Assembly: GCA_000436755.1 (NCBI GenBank)
Contig: FR887314.1
Coordinates: forward strand, 106,640-148,902
Reading direction: 5' to 3'
Source of the DNA: Clostridium sp. CAG:253
GTDB taxonomy: Bacteria; Bacillota; Clostridia; Lachnospirales; Lachnospiraceae
DNA length: 42,263 nucleotides
Every line of letters starts with the position of its first letter. Position 1 is the first letter of the stretch. Shown in pieces: positions 25,079 to 34,239 of this stretch. Made by a program: the position numbers and the translations under genes. The notes beneath the pieces are model-generated. The model had not been told where the DNA came from and did no database searches. It was given only the letters and a program-made list of their open reading frames with translations.

Positions 25079-26224
25079 ATGAGATTTTTTCACATTTCCG
25101 ATTTACATTTTGGAAAACAATTATATGGGTATGACCTTACAGAGGAACATAGAAATTTTATAAGACAGCTTGGAAAATATTGCGAGGAGTATTCGCCTGA
25201 TGCAGTGCTTATTGCAGGGGATATTTATGACAGAGCAGTTCCTTCGGCAGGTGCAGTTACACTCATGGATGAACTTTTAATGACTCTTTCAGGAATAACT
25301 GTTCTGATAATTTCAGGAAATCACGATAATGCCCAAAGGCTCAATTACGGAAGTGATTTTTTGAGAAAACACAATATATATATATCATCAATGCCACCGG
25401 TTGAAGATTTGAAAATGGAGAAGATAAGTCTTTCGGATGAAAACGGAAATGTAAATTTTTATCTTTTACCTTTTTTTAAACCGGTTGTGTTTAAAAATTC
25501 CATGCCGGATGAATATTTAAACGGCGAAAATGCTATTATAAAAAAAATCGTTGAAAATACGGATATAGATAAGAGCGAGCGCAATGTTGTAATGTCACAT
25601 CAATTTTTTATATCGGGACATGAAGAACCAAAACTTTGTGATTCTGAGCAATTGCCGGCAATAGTGGGAGGACTTGATGCTGTAGATATAGCGGCTTTTG
25701 AAGATTTTGAGTATAGTGCCCTGGGGCATATACACGGAGGTCAGTTCGTCGGAAATGAAAAAAACAGATACAGCGGGACACCGGTCAAATTTTCAGTAAG
25801 CGAGAGAAATCATAATAAAAGCATTGTTATGGTGGATTTAGAAGAGAAGGGCAAAAAGGCTGAAATAACAAAACTTCCGCTTAACCAGATAAGAGATGTA
25901 AAGAAATTAGAAGGATATTTTGAAGATATAATTGCACTGGCAGATGAAGAAATTAAGAAAGATTATGTGAGCATAACTCTGAGGGATGAAGATATAATTC
26001 CTAATGTAAAGGAGAAGCTGAATGCATATTTTGATAATATATTAGAGGTAATTATAGATAATTCACAGACGAGAAAGATAATGCTTGATGATGTTGAAGA
26101 ATTAAAGGAAATGTCACCATTTGACTCTTTTAACACATTTTTTGAGCAGTTAAATGACCGAAAGATGGATGAAAATGAAAGTGAGTTATTCAGGGAAATA
26201 CTTAGTGAGGTTATAAAGGAGTAG
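25079..26224 (+). CDS. sbcD: SbcCD exonuclease, nuclease subunit
   Basis: The Mre11-type subunit of the ATP-dependent complex that opens DNA hairpins and trims double-strand ends. The 381 residues begin MRFFHISDLHFGKQL with the metal ligands Asp8 and His10, then AGDIYD (Asp48), SGNHDN (Asn81-His82), VVMSHQFF and LGHIHGG. The C-terminal 110 residues form the capping domain and the helices that dock on SbcC. AAAGGAG lies five bases before the ATG. sbcC starts six bases after this stop codon, the standard pair arrangement. Confidence 0.96.
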   Translation: MRFFHISDLHFGKQLYGYDLTEEHRNFIRQLGKYCEEYSPDAVLIAGDIYDRAVPSAGAVTLMDELLMTLSGITVLIISGNHDNAQRLNYGSDFLRKHNIYISSMPPVEDLKMEKISLSDENGNVNFYLLPFFKPVVFKNSMPDEYLNGENAIIKKIVENTDIDKSERNVVMSHQFFISGHEEPKLCDSEQLPAIVGGLDAVDIAAFEDFEYSALGHIHGGQFVGNEKNRYSGTPVKFSVSERNHNKSIVMVDLEEKGKKAEITKLPLNQIRDVKKLEGYFEDIIALADEEIKKDYVSITLRDEDIIPNVKEKLNAYFDNILEVIIDNSQTRKIMLDDVEELKEMSPFDSFNTFFEQLNDRKMDENESELFREILSEVIKE

Positions 26225-26230
26225 AATGAT

Positions 26231-29200
26231 ATGAGACCGATAAAACTTGTTATGTCAGCATTTGGTTCTTATGGCGGTGAGGAAGTTGTGGATTTCTCAA
26301 AGATAAAAGGAGGTCTGTTTCTTATATCAGGAGATACAGGCTCAGGCAAAACGACTATATTTGATGGTATAATGTATGCTCTTTATAATAAGCTGGGCGG
26401 TGATGACAGAGAAACTAAAATGATGCGCAGTGAGTATGCTGATGATAAACGAAAAACTTTCGTGGAATTTACATTTGAATATGCTCACGGACAAAATAAA
26501 GGCTTATATACAGTAAAGAGGACTACTCATTTTAGAAAAAGCGGAATGGTGTCTGATGTAACGCTTACGATGCCTGACGGAGAAGTTTTTGTCGGGAAAA
26601 ATAAAGAGACAGATGAGAAAATACAAAGTATTATAGGACTTGATTACAAACAATTTGGAAAGATAGTCATGATAGCTCAGGGACAATTTCGTGAACTCAT
26701 AATGGAAAGCACGAAAAACAGAAAAGAAATTTTTAAAAGTATTTTTTCAATGGATATTTATGAGAAAATTGAAAAAAACATAAGTGAAAGATTTAAAAAA
26801 ATATATGGAAAGTTAAAGGATAATAATCTTTTGCTTGAGGAAAATTTTGGGTCTGTTATTATAAACAGTGAAAGTGAAAATGCAATTTTATGGAGTGATG
26901 CATATGATAAGAGAGACACGGAGCCTGAAAAATTGTTGTCAATTCTTGAAAGTGAGATAGACATACTTGAAAAAGACAAAACTGGACTTAAAAAGGTTAT
27001 AGATAAGGAAAATACTGAGCTGGTTAGGATAACCAAACAGATATCTGATGCTGACAAGATAAACGCGAAATTTGAGAAAATGCAGATGTCGGAAACAAGA
27101 TATAAAGAATTGTTAGGCGAAAAGGAGATATATGCGGCTAAAGCGGAAAAAGTAAGAAAAGCCAAAGCAGCATATGAGGTCAGGCAGGTACAAAATATTT
27201 ACCTTAAGATACAGAAAAATATACAATTAAAAAAAGAACAGCTCAAAAAAAATCAAAGCAGACTGGAGGAGACTTCAAAAAGGCATGATGCTTTGTTAGT
27301 CAGGAAAGAGGAATTTGAGCAGAAAAATAATGCAAAATATACACAACTTTTAAATCAAAAAAGTAAGATTGAAAATGAAATGTCTGTGTATGAAGAATAT
27401 GACGATAAAAGAGAACTATATCAGAAAGAAAATGATACATTAACAGAGATTAGAAATCAGGTTTTGGAATTAAAAAAGCAGAATGAAGAATATCTTTTGT
27501 CAAGAGAGAAAACAGAGGAAAAACTGCATGAGTTAAAGGACATTGAAATAGTATTTAGTCAGTATGAAAATGATAAGGAAAAAATTCTTAAAAACACAGA
27601 TGAAATTTCGCAGCTTCAAAAGACATTAAAAATGTATCTGACTGAAAACGACAGTCTTAAGAATATTGAAAATGACTATAGTGCTAAATATATTGAGTGG
27701 AAAAATGCAAGAAAGACATTTGAGCAGATAAGTGACAGGTATGTAACGGCACAGGCAGCTATTCTTGCTGCTAAGTTAGAAAACGGAAAACCATGTCCGG
27801 TATGTGGAGCATTGGAACATATAAATCCGGCTAAGATGACTGAAGACACAGTTACAAAAGATGATTTAGACAAGGCGAAATTAAGAGAGAACAGGCTTGA
27901 GAGAGAAAAAAACGAAAAGCAGGCAGAGTACGAGGAGATCAGGAGAAAGACTGAGATTTTAAAATCTGAATTTATAAAAGGATATTATAAGGAAAATAAA
28001 CAATCAGATACGCAGATTTTAGATTTTGATAAAGCAGAAAAAGAATTGGAAAATAAACTTTCTGATGCAAAAGAAAAACTGAATGGTGTTGAAAAAAATA
28101 TTGATATTGCAAAGAAAAAGATAGTTCAAAAGGAAGAATGTTATAAGACAAGAGAAAAACTTGAAACAAAACTTGCGGTATTGGAAAAGGAAATAGCAAA
28201 AACATGTGACAGGCTGAATGAACAATCGGTCTATGTGGGAAGCATTTTAGCACAAGCTGATACGTTAGGTAAAACCTTATCATACAATAATTCCAAAGAA
28301 GCAAAAAAAGTGCTTGAAAAGTTTGAAAAAGAGATTAAAGAAATTGAGTCTGAAAAACAGGAAATAGAGGATTTGACAGCGGAGTGTGACAAAACAAAGA
28401 GTCTGTTAGAAGGAAAAATAGAGGAAACAAAAAAACAGTTAGAGACAGATAAAAATGAGTTTGCAAAAGAGTATAAGAATTTTGAAAATATGCTTAACAA
28501 AAAAGGTTTTGATAGTATAGATTCATATAAAGAAAGTATTTTAGAAGATGAACAGATAACATTGCTTGAAGAACAGATTGAGAAATACCGTGATGAACTC
28601 AACAGGCTGAAATCAGAAATAGCAGTATTAAATGACATGCTGGCAGATGAGAGTATAATAGATACGGAAGAACTTTTACAGACTAAATCAAAAATGCAGG
28701 TTAGAGTTAAGCAGTTAAACAAGGAAAACGAAGATATAATTTCAAAACTTGGAAACAATGTCTCTGTAAAGAAAAAAATAGTCAATCTGTTGCGTGACAG
28801 AGGTGAGTTAGATAAAAAATACAGAGTTATAGCCTCACTTAACAATGCTGCAAATAATAAAAAAATACATTTTCAGACTTTTGTATTGAGACAATATTTC
28901 AATATGGTAATATCATATGCAAACAAAAGACTTGCGGTAATGACATCAAATAATTTTTTGCTGAGATGCAGAGACATTTCATTTTCAACTGCCGGTGAGA
29001 CAGGACTTGAACTTGATGTTTATAGTCCTGTGACAGGAAAGGTAAGGGATGCACATTCACTTTCAGGTGGTGAAACATTTATGGCTTCTCTTGCAATGGC
29101 ACTCGGAATGTCAGATATTGTTCAAAATAAATCAGGTAAAACTAATATTGATACAATGTTTATTGATGAGGGATTTGGCTCATTAAGTGATGATGTGAGA

Positions 29201-29356
29201 GACAAGGCAGTCAGAATACTTCTTGAACTTGCAGGAAGCAGCAGAACGGTAGGGGTTATTTCGCATGTATCGGAACTTAAAGAGCAGATTCCGTCAAAGA
29301 TACTTGTAAGAAAGGAGAACGATGGAAGTCATATTAAATGGTCTCAGGACAGATAG
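26231..29356 (+). CDS. sbcC: SbcCD exonuclease, SMC-like ATPase subunit
   Basis: A 1041-residue Rad50-type ATPase. The N-terminal lobe has GDTGSGKTT (34-42) and the Q-loop region MIAQGQFRELI. Two long antiparallel coiled coils (about 190-515 and 535-860) are joined by the zinc hook CPVC at 522-525. The C-terminal lobe has the signature SLSGGETFMASLA near residue 942 and Walker B MFIDEGFGSL near 980. It partners SbcD in end and hairpin processing. The unusually A-rich coding of the coils reflects Lys/Glu-rich helices and is not a sign of transfer. The 3' end overlaps the next gene by 35 bases. Confidence 0.96.
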   Translation: MRPIKLVMSAFGSYGGEEVVDFSKIKGGLFLISGDTGSGKTTIFDGIMYALYNKLGGDDRETKMMRSEYADDKRKTFVEFTFEYAHGQNKGLYTVKRTTHFRKSGMVSDVTLTMPDGEVFVGKNKETDEKIQSIIGLDYKQFGKIVMIAQGQFRELIMESTKNRKEIFKSIFSMDIYEKIEKNISERFKKIYGKLKDNNLLLEENFGSVIINSESENAILWSDAYDKRDTEPEKLLSILESEIDILEKDKTGLKKVIDKENTELVRITKQISDADKINAKFEKMQMSETRYKELLGEKEIYAAKAEKVRKAKAAYEVRQVQNIYLKIQKNIQLKKEQLKKNQSRLEETSKRHDALLVRKEEFEQKNNAKYTQLLNQKSKIENEMSVYEEYDDKRELYQKENDTLTEIRNQVLELKKQNEEYLLSREKTEEKLHELKDIEIVFSQYENDKEKILKNTDEISQLQKTLKMYLTENDSLKNIENDYSAKYIEWKNARKTFEQISDRYVTAQAAILAAKLENGKPCPVCGALEHINPAKMTEDTVTKDDLDKAKLRENRLEREKNEKQAEYEEIRRKTEILKSEFIKGYYKENKQSDTQILDFDKAEKELENKLSDAKEKLNGVEKNIDIAKKKIVQKEECYKTREKLETKLAVLEKEIAKTCDRLNEQSVYVGSILAQADTLGKTLSYNNSKEAKKVLEKFEKEIKEIESEKQEIEDLTAECDKTKSLLEGKIEETKKQLETDKNEFAKEYKNFENMLNKKGFDSIDSYKESILEDEQITLLEEQIEKYRDELNRLKSEIAVLNDMLADESIIDTEELLQTKSKMQVRVKQLNKENEDIISKLGNNVSVKKKIVNLLRDRGELDKKYRVIASLNNAANNKKIHFQTFVLRQYFNMVISYANKRLAVMTSNNFLLRCRDISFSTAGETGLELDVYSPVTGKVRDAHSLSGGETFMASLAMALGMSDIVQNKSGKTNIDTMFIDEGFGSLSDDVRDKAVRILLELAGSSRTVGVISHVSELKEQIPSKILVRKENDGSHIKWSQDR

Positions 29357-29675
29357 AAAAAAGAAGATGACATGTAAGCAGGTACAAAAAAAGATTATTG
29401 ATTTCATAAACGATGATATGGATGTCAAAGAACTGGGTACTTTTATTGAGCATTTGGAAAGCTGCGACGAGTGTAAGGAAGAGTATGATGTATATTATAC
29501 ACTTATAATGGGAATGAGAATACTTGACAGTGATAATCTTAAGGGAAAGACAAAGATTGATTCGCAGGAAAAAATTAACAGTGCTAAATCTTATCTGTTT
29601 AAATGGCGCATTGTTTTATTGGAAAAAATTCTTCTTTTTATATTTATCTGTATTGGCATTATTCTTGTATATTGA
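29322..29675 (+). CDS. Small membrane protein with zf-HC2 (anti-sigma-like) zinc finger
   Basis: A 117-residue protein. Cys18, His44, Cys48 and Cys51 (EHLESCDECKEE) fit the zf-HC2/ZAS-type zinc motif, and residues 93-116 (VLLEKILLFIFICIGIILVY region) form one membrane helix. The start at 29322 has AAAGGAG five bases upstream and lies inside the end of sbcC, implying translational coupling; an ATG at 29367 just before the zinc domain is an alternative with a poor site. In most bacteria this fold belongs to anti-sigma factors next to an ECF sigma gene, but no sigma factor lies here. A role with SbcCD or as an orphan regulator is speculative. Confidence 0.75.
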   Translation: MEVILNGLRTDRKKKMTCKQVQKKIIDFINDDMDVKELGTFIEHLESCDECKEEYDVYYTLIMGMRILDSDNLKGKTKIDSQEKINSAKSYLFKWRIVLLEKILLFIFICIGIILVY

Positions 29676-29723
29676 GATATTGGGGTCAAAAGGCATTTTG
29701 CCCTCAATTGATGCGTGATAATT
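29676..29723 (+). repeat. Dispersed intergenic repeat, copy D
   Basis: Begins on the base after the zf-HC2 stop codon. TTGGGGTCAAAAGGC leads into ATTTTGCCCTCAA, a partly self-complementary block, and the element ends in TGATAATT. Left end, core and right end match copy B at 11916-11963. Confidence 0.5.
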
Positions 29724-29767
29724 AACATTTGTGATTTATGATAAGAACTAAGAAGGGAAATTTTATA

Positions 29768-32659
29768 ATGAGTGAAAAGATAGTTTTAATAGATGGACAC
29801 AGTATCTTAAACAGAGCATTTTACGGAGTGCCTGATTTGACAAATTCGGAGGGAATGCATACAAACGCTGTATATGGATTTTTAAATATCATGTTTAAAA
29901 TTTTGGATACAGAAAAGCCGGAATATCTCACGGTTGCATTTGATGTAAAAAAACCTACGTTCAGGCATGAAATGTTTAAGGAATATAAGGGGACAAGAAA
30001 GCCGATGCCCGAGGAATTAAGACAGCAGGTTCCGATAATCCAGCAGGTTCTTGAGGCTATGGGAATAACAATAGTAAAAAGACCCGGTTTTGAGGCAGAC
30101 GATATACTTGGAACTATTGCAAAAACGGCAGAAGCACAAGGAAAAGAAGTTACACTTGTATCAGGTGACAGAGATTTACTTCAATTGGCGTCAGAGCATA
30201 TAAAGATAAGTATTCCCAAGACAAAAAAAGGTGGTTCTGAGGTAGAGGAATATTACACAGAGGATGTAATAGAAAAATACGGTGTGACACCGGTTCAGAT
30301 TATAGATATGAAAGGTCTTATGGGAGATACTGCTGATAATATTCCCGGAGTTGCAGGTGTTGGTGAAAAGACAGCGGTAAAGATACTTAAAGCTTTTCCA
30401 AGCGTTGAACAGGCATACGAACATATTGAGGAGGTTGAACCAAAGAGAGCAAGAGAGCTTTTGAGAGCAGGAAAAGATATGGCTTTTCTCAGTAAAAATC
30501 TTGCGACAATAAAGACGGATTGTGAGTTGGATTATAATATTGCGGATGCAAAACTTGAAAATATTTTTACGCCTGAGGCTTTTGAGTGGGTAAAAAAACT
30601 TGAATTAAAGTCACTTGTCAACAAATTTGATATGGATACAAGAAGCAGTATTGTCATAAAACCTATGAACTTTAAGTTCTTAAAAAAGAAAGCGGAGGTT
30701 GAAAAATTTGCAAAGGAACTTATAAAAAATTCACCTGATGTTGTGGGAGTTTCATTTTTTGGAGATGAGTGGTCAAACTCAGGTGTACAGAAAAAAAAGA
30801 ATAAAAAGAAAAACGGCGGTCAGATGGCATTTGTTTTTGATGATATATCGGCAGTTTCGCTTGAAGATGAGAGCGATAGTTTAAACGAGTATCTGTTTTT
30901 AGGGCTGAGTTTAAGTTATGAGACAGATGGAACTTTTGAGACGATAAGCATACTAAAAAATGATGAGACAGATGGAGATTTTCTTATAGATATTTATAAA
31001 AAAATCGAAAAGAAAATACCGCATATCGCGCTGTTTGACTGGAAAAATGAATTGCATCTTACATCTGCTGTTGAAAATTATTCAGAGGAAAAAGAAGCTC
31101 CGTCACAGGCAGCTTTTGATGACTCGGATTTTGACATGATTTTTAACAAAGTTTCAGATGTAAGCATTGCCGCTTATCTGATAAATCCGTTAAAAGACAG
31201 TTATGAGCCGGATGATATTGCGAGAGATTATCTTAATATGACAATTCCTTCATACAGTGAGAGATTCGGAAAAAGTAAACTCTCGGAAGTAATTGCGGAG
31301 GTTGAGGAATTTTATTTTAATGAAAATACAGATGAAGAAAAAAATATTATTTTAGAAAATCTTTTGGACTATACGGGTGAACTTTCGTTTGTTGCGGCAC
31401 AGGGATATAAAAATCTTAAAGACGAACTCGAAAAAACAGGCATGATGAACCTTTACCGTGAGGTAGAAATACCGACAGCCTATTTTTTATATCAGATGGA
31501 GAGAGTTGGTGTGAAAGCTGATATAAAAGTCCTTGAAAAGCTTGCAGAAAAGCTTGACAGAAAGATAGTTGAACTTGAGGGGGATATTTATGATTTGGCA
31601 GGTGAGGAATTTAATATAAATTCTCCAAAACAGCTTGGTGTAATTTTGTTTGAAAAAATGAAGCTGCCATTTGCCAAAAAGACAAAAACAGGTTATTCGA
31701 CATCAGCGGATATTCTTGAAAAATTAAAGACAGAAGACCCTATAATATCAAAAATACTTGATTACAGACAGTTTACAAAATTGAAATCAACTTATGCGGA
31801 GGGACTTGCTGTATTTATCGAGAGTGATAACAGGATTCATGGTAAATTTAATCAGATGATTACAGCAACAGGAAGAATCAGTTCTACAGAGCCAAATCTT
31901 CAGAATATACCTATCAGAATGGAGATGGGACGTGAGTTTAGAAAAGTTTTTAAGGCTAAAGAAGGATGTGTATTCTTAGATGCTGATTATTCACAGATAG
32001 AACTCAGGGTTTTAGCTGATATGTCAGGTGATGAGCATCTTATAGAAGCCTACAAAAATGGTGACGATATTCACAGAAGTACCGCTTCAAAAGTTTTCCA
32101 TACCCCGTTTGAGGAAGTTACTGAGCTTCAGAGAAGAAATGCAAAGGCAGTAAATTTTGGAATTGTTTATGGGATAAGTGCATTTGGATTATCACAGGAT
32201 TTAGGAACAACAAGAAAAGAAGCAGACGAGATAATAAAAAAATATTTCGCAACTTATCCGGCAATAAAGGCATTTCTTGACGAAAAAGTTGAGGATGCAA
32301 AAAAGACCGGTTATTCATATACAAAATTTGGACGCAGAAGACCTGTGCCTGAGATAAAATCACCAAACTTTATGCAGCGTTCATTTGGAGAGCGAATCGC
32401 AATGAATTCTCCGATACAGGGAACGGCGGCAGATATAATAAAGATTGCGATGATAAAAGTTGCAAGGAAACTAAAAGAAGAAAAACTAAAATCAAGAATA
32501 GTCCTTCAGGTTCATGACGAACTGCTTGTTGAGACAAGTGTGGATGAAATAGATAAAGTTAAAGAAATACTTATATCAAATATGCAGTCGGCAGCAAGCC
32601 TGAAAGTGCCGCTTATTGCCGAGGTTGAACAGGGAGATGACTGGTTTGAGGCTCACTGA
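29768..32659 (+). CDS. polA: DNA polymerase I
   Basis: A 963-residue repair and Okazaki-fragment polymerase. The N-terminal 5' nuclease (1-290) has LIDGHSILNRAF, AFDVKKPTFRHE, GFEADDILGT, SGDRDLLQL and GVAGVGEKTA. The middle domain (about 300-560) is the remnant of a 3'-5' exonuclease: the usual FDTET motif is missing (VVGVSFFGDEW stands there), so proofreading is not expected, as in many Firmicute enzymes. It also carries a basic insert, KKKNKKKNGG. The polymerase domain has motif A LDADYSQIELR near residue 738, motif B RRNAKAVNFGIVYG and motif C QVHDELL (His916-Asp917). ATG 29768 was chosen over the in-frame codon at 29738, which has no binding site. Confidence 0.96.
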   Translation: MSEKIVLIDGHSILNRAFYGVPDLTNSEGMHTNAVYGFLNIMFKILDTEKPEYLTVAFDVKKPTFRHEMFKEYKGTRKPMPEELRQQVPIIQQVLEAMGITIVKRPGFEADDILGTIAKTAEAQGKEVTLVSGDRDLLQLASEHIKISIPKTKKGGSEVEEYYTEDVIEKYGVTPVQIIDMKGLMGDTADNIPGVAGVGEKTAVKILKAFPSVEQAYEHIEEVEPKRARELLRAGKDMAFLSKNLATIKTDCELDYNIADAKLENIFTPEAFEWVKKLELKSLVNKFDMDTRSSIVIKPMNFKFLKKKAEVEKFAKELIKNSPDVVGVSFFGDEWSNSGVQKKKNKKKNGGQMAFVFDDISAVSLEDESDSLNEYLFLGLSLSYETDGTFETISILKNDETDGDFLIDIYKKIEKKIPHIALFDWKNELHLTSAVENYSEEKEAPSQAAFDDSDFDMIFNKVSDVSIAAYLINPLKDSYEPDDIARDYLNMTIPSYSERFGKSKLSEVIAEVEEFYFNENTDEEKNIILENLLDYTGELSFVAAQGYKNLKDELEKTGMMNLYREVEIPTAYFLYQMERVGVKADIKVLEKLAEKLDRKIVELEGDIYDLAGEEFNINSPKQLGVILFEKMKLPFAKKTKTGYSTSADILEKLKTEDPIISKILDYRQFTKLKSTYAEGLAVFIESDNRIHGKFNQMITATGRISSTEPNLQNIPIRMEMGREFRKVFKAKEGCVFLDADYSQIELRVLADMSGDEHLIEAYKNGDDIHRSTASKVFHTPFEEVTELQRRNAKAVNFGIVYGISAFGLSQDLGTTRKEADEIIKKYFATYPAIKAFLDEKVEDAKKTGYSYTKFGRRRPVPEIKSPNFMQRSFGERIAMNSPIQGTAADIIKIAMIKVARKLKEEKLKSRIVLQVHDELLVETSVDEIDKVKEILISNMQSAASLKVPLIAEVEQGDDWFEAH

Positions 32660-32719
32660 TTTGCAAAACTGATTAGAGAGTTGCGTAATTCAATTACATT
32701 TTATGACAGTTTAGCAAAT
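32659..32719 (+). repeat. Inverted repeat overlapping the polA stop codon
   Basis: ATTTGCAAAACTG (32659-32671) and CAGTTTAGCAAAT (32707-32719) are complementary at 12 of 13 positions. The 35-base interior holds a small palindrome GTAAT-TCA-ATTAC (32685-32697). No T-run follows, so it may be an RNA structure or a tiny mobile-type repeat. Confidence 0.5.
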
Positions 32720-32758
32720 ATTTGATTGTGATTATTATGAGAATAAGAGGGTATATTT

Positions 32759-33343
32759 ATGAGAGTTATAGGTTTGACAGGCGGTGTCGGGAGTGGGAAG
32801 TCGCTTGTGGCACAGATTTTAAAGCAAGAGACGGGTGCGGAGCTTATTTTGACGGATGATGTTGGTCATATTGTTACTGATAAGGGTGGAAGTGCCTTTG
32901 ATTTAGTGGTGGAGAGATTTGGAAATGAAATTGTTTCTGAAACAGGAGAGATTGACAGAAAAAAACTGGCTGATATTGTGTTTAATGATAAAAAGGCAAT
33001 TAAAGATTTAAATGATATTGTGCATCCGAAAGTAAAAGAATATATAGAGCAATATATAGAAAACAGAAAAGAAAAAGCTGGAAATATAATTCTTGAAAGT
33101 GCAATATTATTTGAGACAGAATGCGATAAATATTGTGATGAGATATGGTATGTATATGTACCGAGAAATATAAGAATTGAAAGGCTTAAAGATAGCAGAG
33201 GATATTCTGTCGAAAAATGTGAAGCAGTTATGGCTAGTCAGAAACCTGATGAATTTTATATAAGCAGGAGTGACAGGGTCATAAAAAATGACGGCTCGGT
33301 GGAAAAGTTAAGAGAATATTTGAAAAATATCTCAAAAGACTGA
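32759..33343 (+). CDS. coaE: Dephospho-CoA kinase
   Basis: The last step of coenzyme A synthesis: ATP-dependent phosphorylation of the 3'-hydroxyl of dephospho-CoA. The 194 residues begin MRVIGLTGGVGSGKS (P-loop 8-15), followed by LILTDDVGHIVTDKG (the substrate-binding Asp region), IDRKKLADIVF, LNDIVHPKV, ESAILFET and YVPRNIRIERLKDSRGYS with the lid arginines. Length is normal for the family. GAGGG precedes the ATG. It commonly follows polA in Firmicutes, as here, 99 bases downstream. It ends convergent with the SpoIIM-like gene, with only 44 bases between the stop codons. Confidence 0.95.
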   Translation: MRVIGLTGGVGSGKSLVAQILKQETGAELILTDDVGHIVTDKGGSAFDLVVERFGNEIVSETGEIDRKKLADIVFNDKKAIKDLNDIVHPKVKEYIEQYIENRKEKAGNIILESAILFETECDKYCDEIWYVYVPRNIRIERLKDSRGYSVEKCEAVMASQKPDEFYISRSDRVIKNDGSVEKLREYLKNISKD

Positions 33344-33387
33344 GCTTTGCTAAGTCGTTGCCGGGCTTTTAATAAAATCATGATCAA

Positions 33388-33993
33388 TTATTTTGCGGCA
33401 CCGGCAAGATGTGACAAAAGCAGTGGGTTTATGTAACCCTCGGCAAGACTGCCGATAAGTATAAGCAGAATACTAAGTAAAAATAAGGGGAATTGTTTTA
33501 AGAACAGTTTCCCTTTTTGATTTGTATCATCACAGGAGTTTATTTTGTGAAGATTCATTATAATATATAAAAATGAAGGCACAAAAATAAGATATTGCGG
33601 CATTATACAGCAGGTGTAGTTTGCAATTCCTGCAAATTTGTAAATTGAAATGTTGAAGAAAAGTAAAAGACCGTTTGAAAAACCGGTGTAGACAGAAAAA
33701 ACAAGGCAGTAATAACGCCAAAGGTCAGTCATGGAAAAAATAAAAAGCAGCAGTACAAATTTTATGTTTCTGTTAAATGAGGACAGGACTATTTTGTCTG
33801 ATGGTATGTCCAATGAAGGTATGGAACTCAATGTTTCGGTGTATATAGATTTTAATTCAGGCAAGAGAGCGGAATTAAAAAGTTTTCCGACAAGAGTGCC
33901 AAGCATCATACCGATAAAAAAGAAAATGATGACTGTCTGACATATGCGTGGCATTTTACCTTTTCGTATATTTATTGAAGAATTTTTTTTCAT
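33388..33993 (-). CDS. SpoIIM-like integral membrane protein
   Basis: A 201-residue membrane protein. Hydrophobic segments lie at about 18-38, 77-92, 95-115, 130-148 and 170-195. The last segment, LLILIGSLAEGYINPLLL, with its Glu and Pro, fits the SpoIIM/DUF95 family, whose Bacillus member drives septal peptidoglycan hydrolysis during engulfment. No other sporulation gene is near. Related proteins also occur outside sporulation, so the role is open. The ribosome binding site is poor: GAAAGG sits about 17 bases before the ATG, so expression may be low. It is divergent from the efflux operon across 246 bases in which I see no other gene or convincing element. Confidence 0.6.
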   Translation of the reverse strand: MKKNSSINIRKGKMPRICQTVIIFFFIGMMLGTLVGKLFNSALLPELKSIYTETLSSIPSLDIPSDKIVLSSFNRNIKFVLLLFIFSMTDLWRYYCLVFSVYTGFSNGLLLFFNISIYKFAGIANYTCCIMPQYLIFVPSFLYIIMNLHKINSCDDTNQKGKLFLKQFPLFLLSILLILIGSLAEGYINPLLLSHLAGAAK

Positions 33994-34239
33994 ATAATAA
34001 TACCATACCTTTCAAAAAATTATATTATAAAGCTATATAGTTTCATAGTTTCTTTTGTATCTAATCTATCTTATGACACACAATAAAAAATATTCATAGC
34101 TGTTGTTTTGGCTAGATGAAAATATGGCAATTCACATTTTACACACAACTTTTCCACCTCATTTTCACAAATTTTATGTAATATTTTGGGTACAAAACAG
34201 ATATTAAAGGATTTATGAAATTTGATAGGAGGAAAAATG

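Noticed and set aside
28231..28845. 204-codon minus-strand frame inside sbcC
   Set aside because: Ser/Leu/Phe-rich mirror of the Lys/Glu-rich coiled coil; no independent support.
34021..34239. Riboswitch or small RNA upstream of the efflux operon
   Set aside because: The region is AT-rich with no convincing paired helices or known riboswitch consensus.
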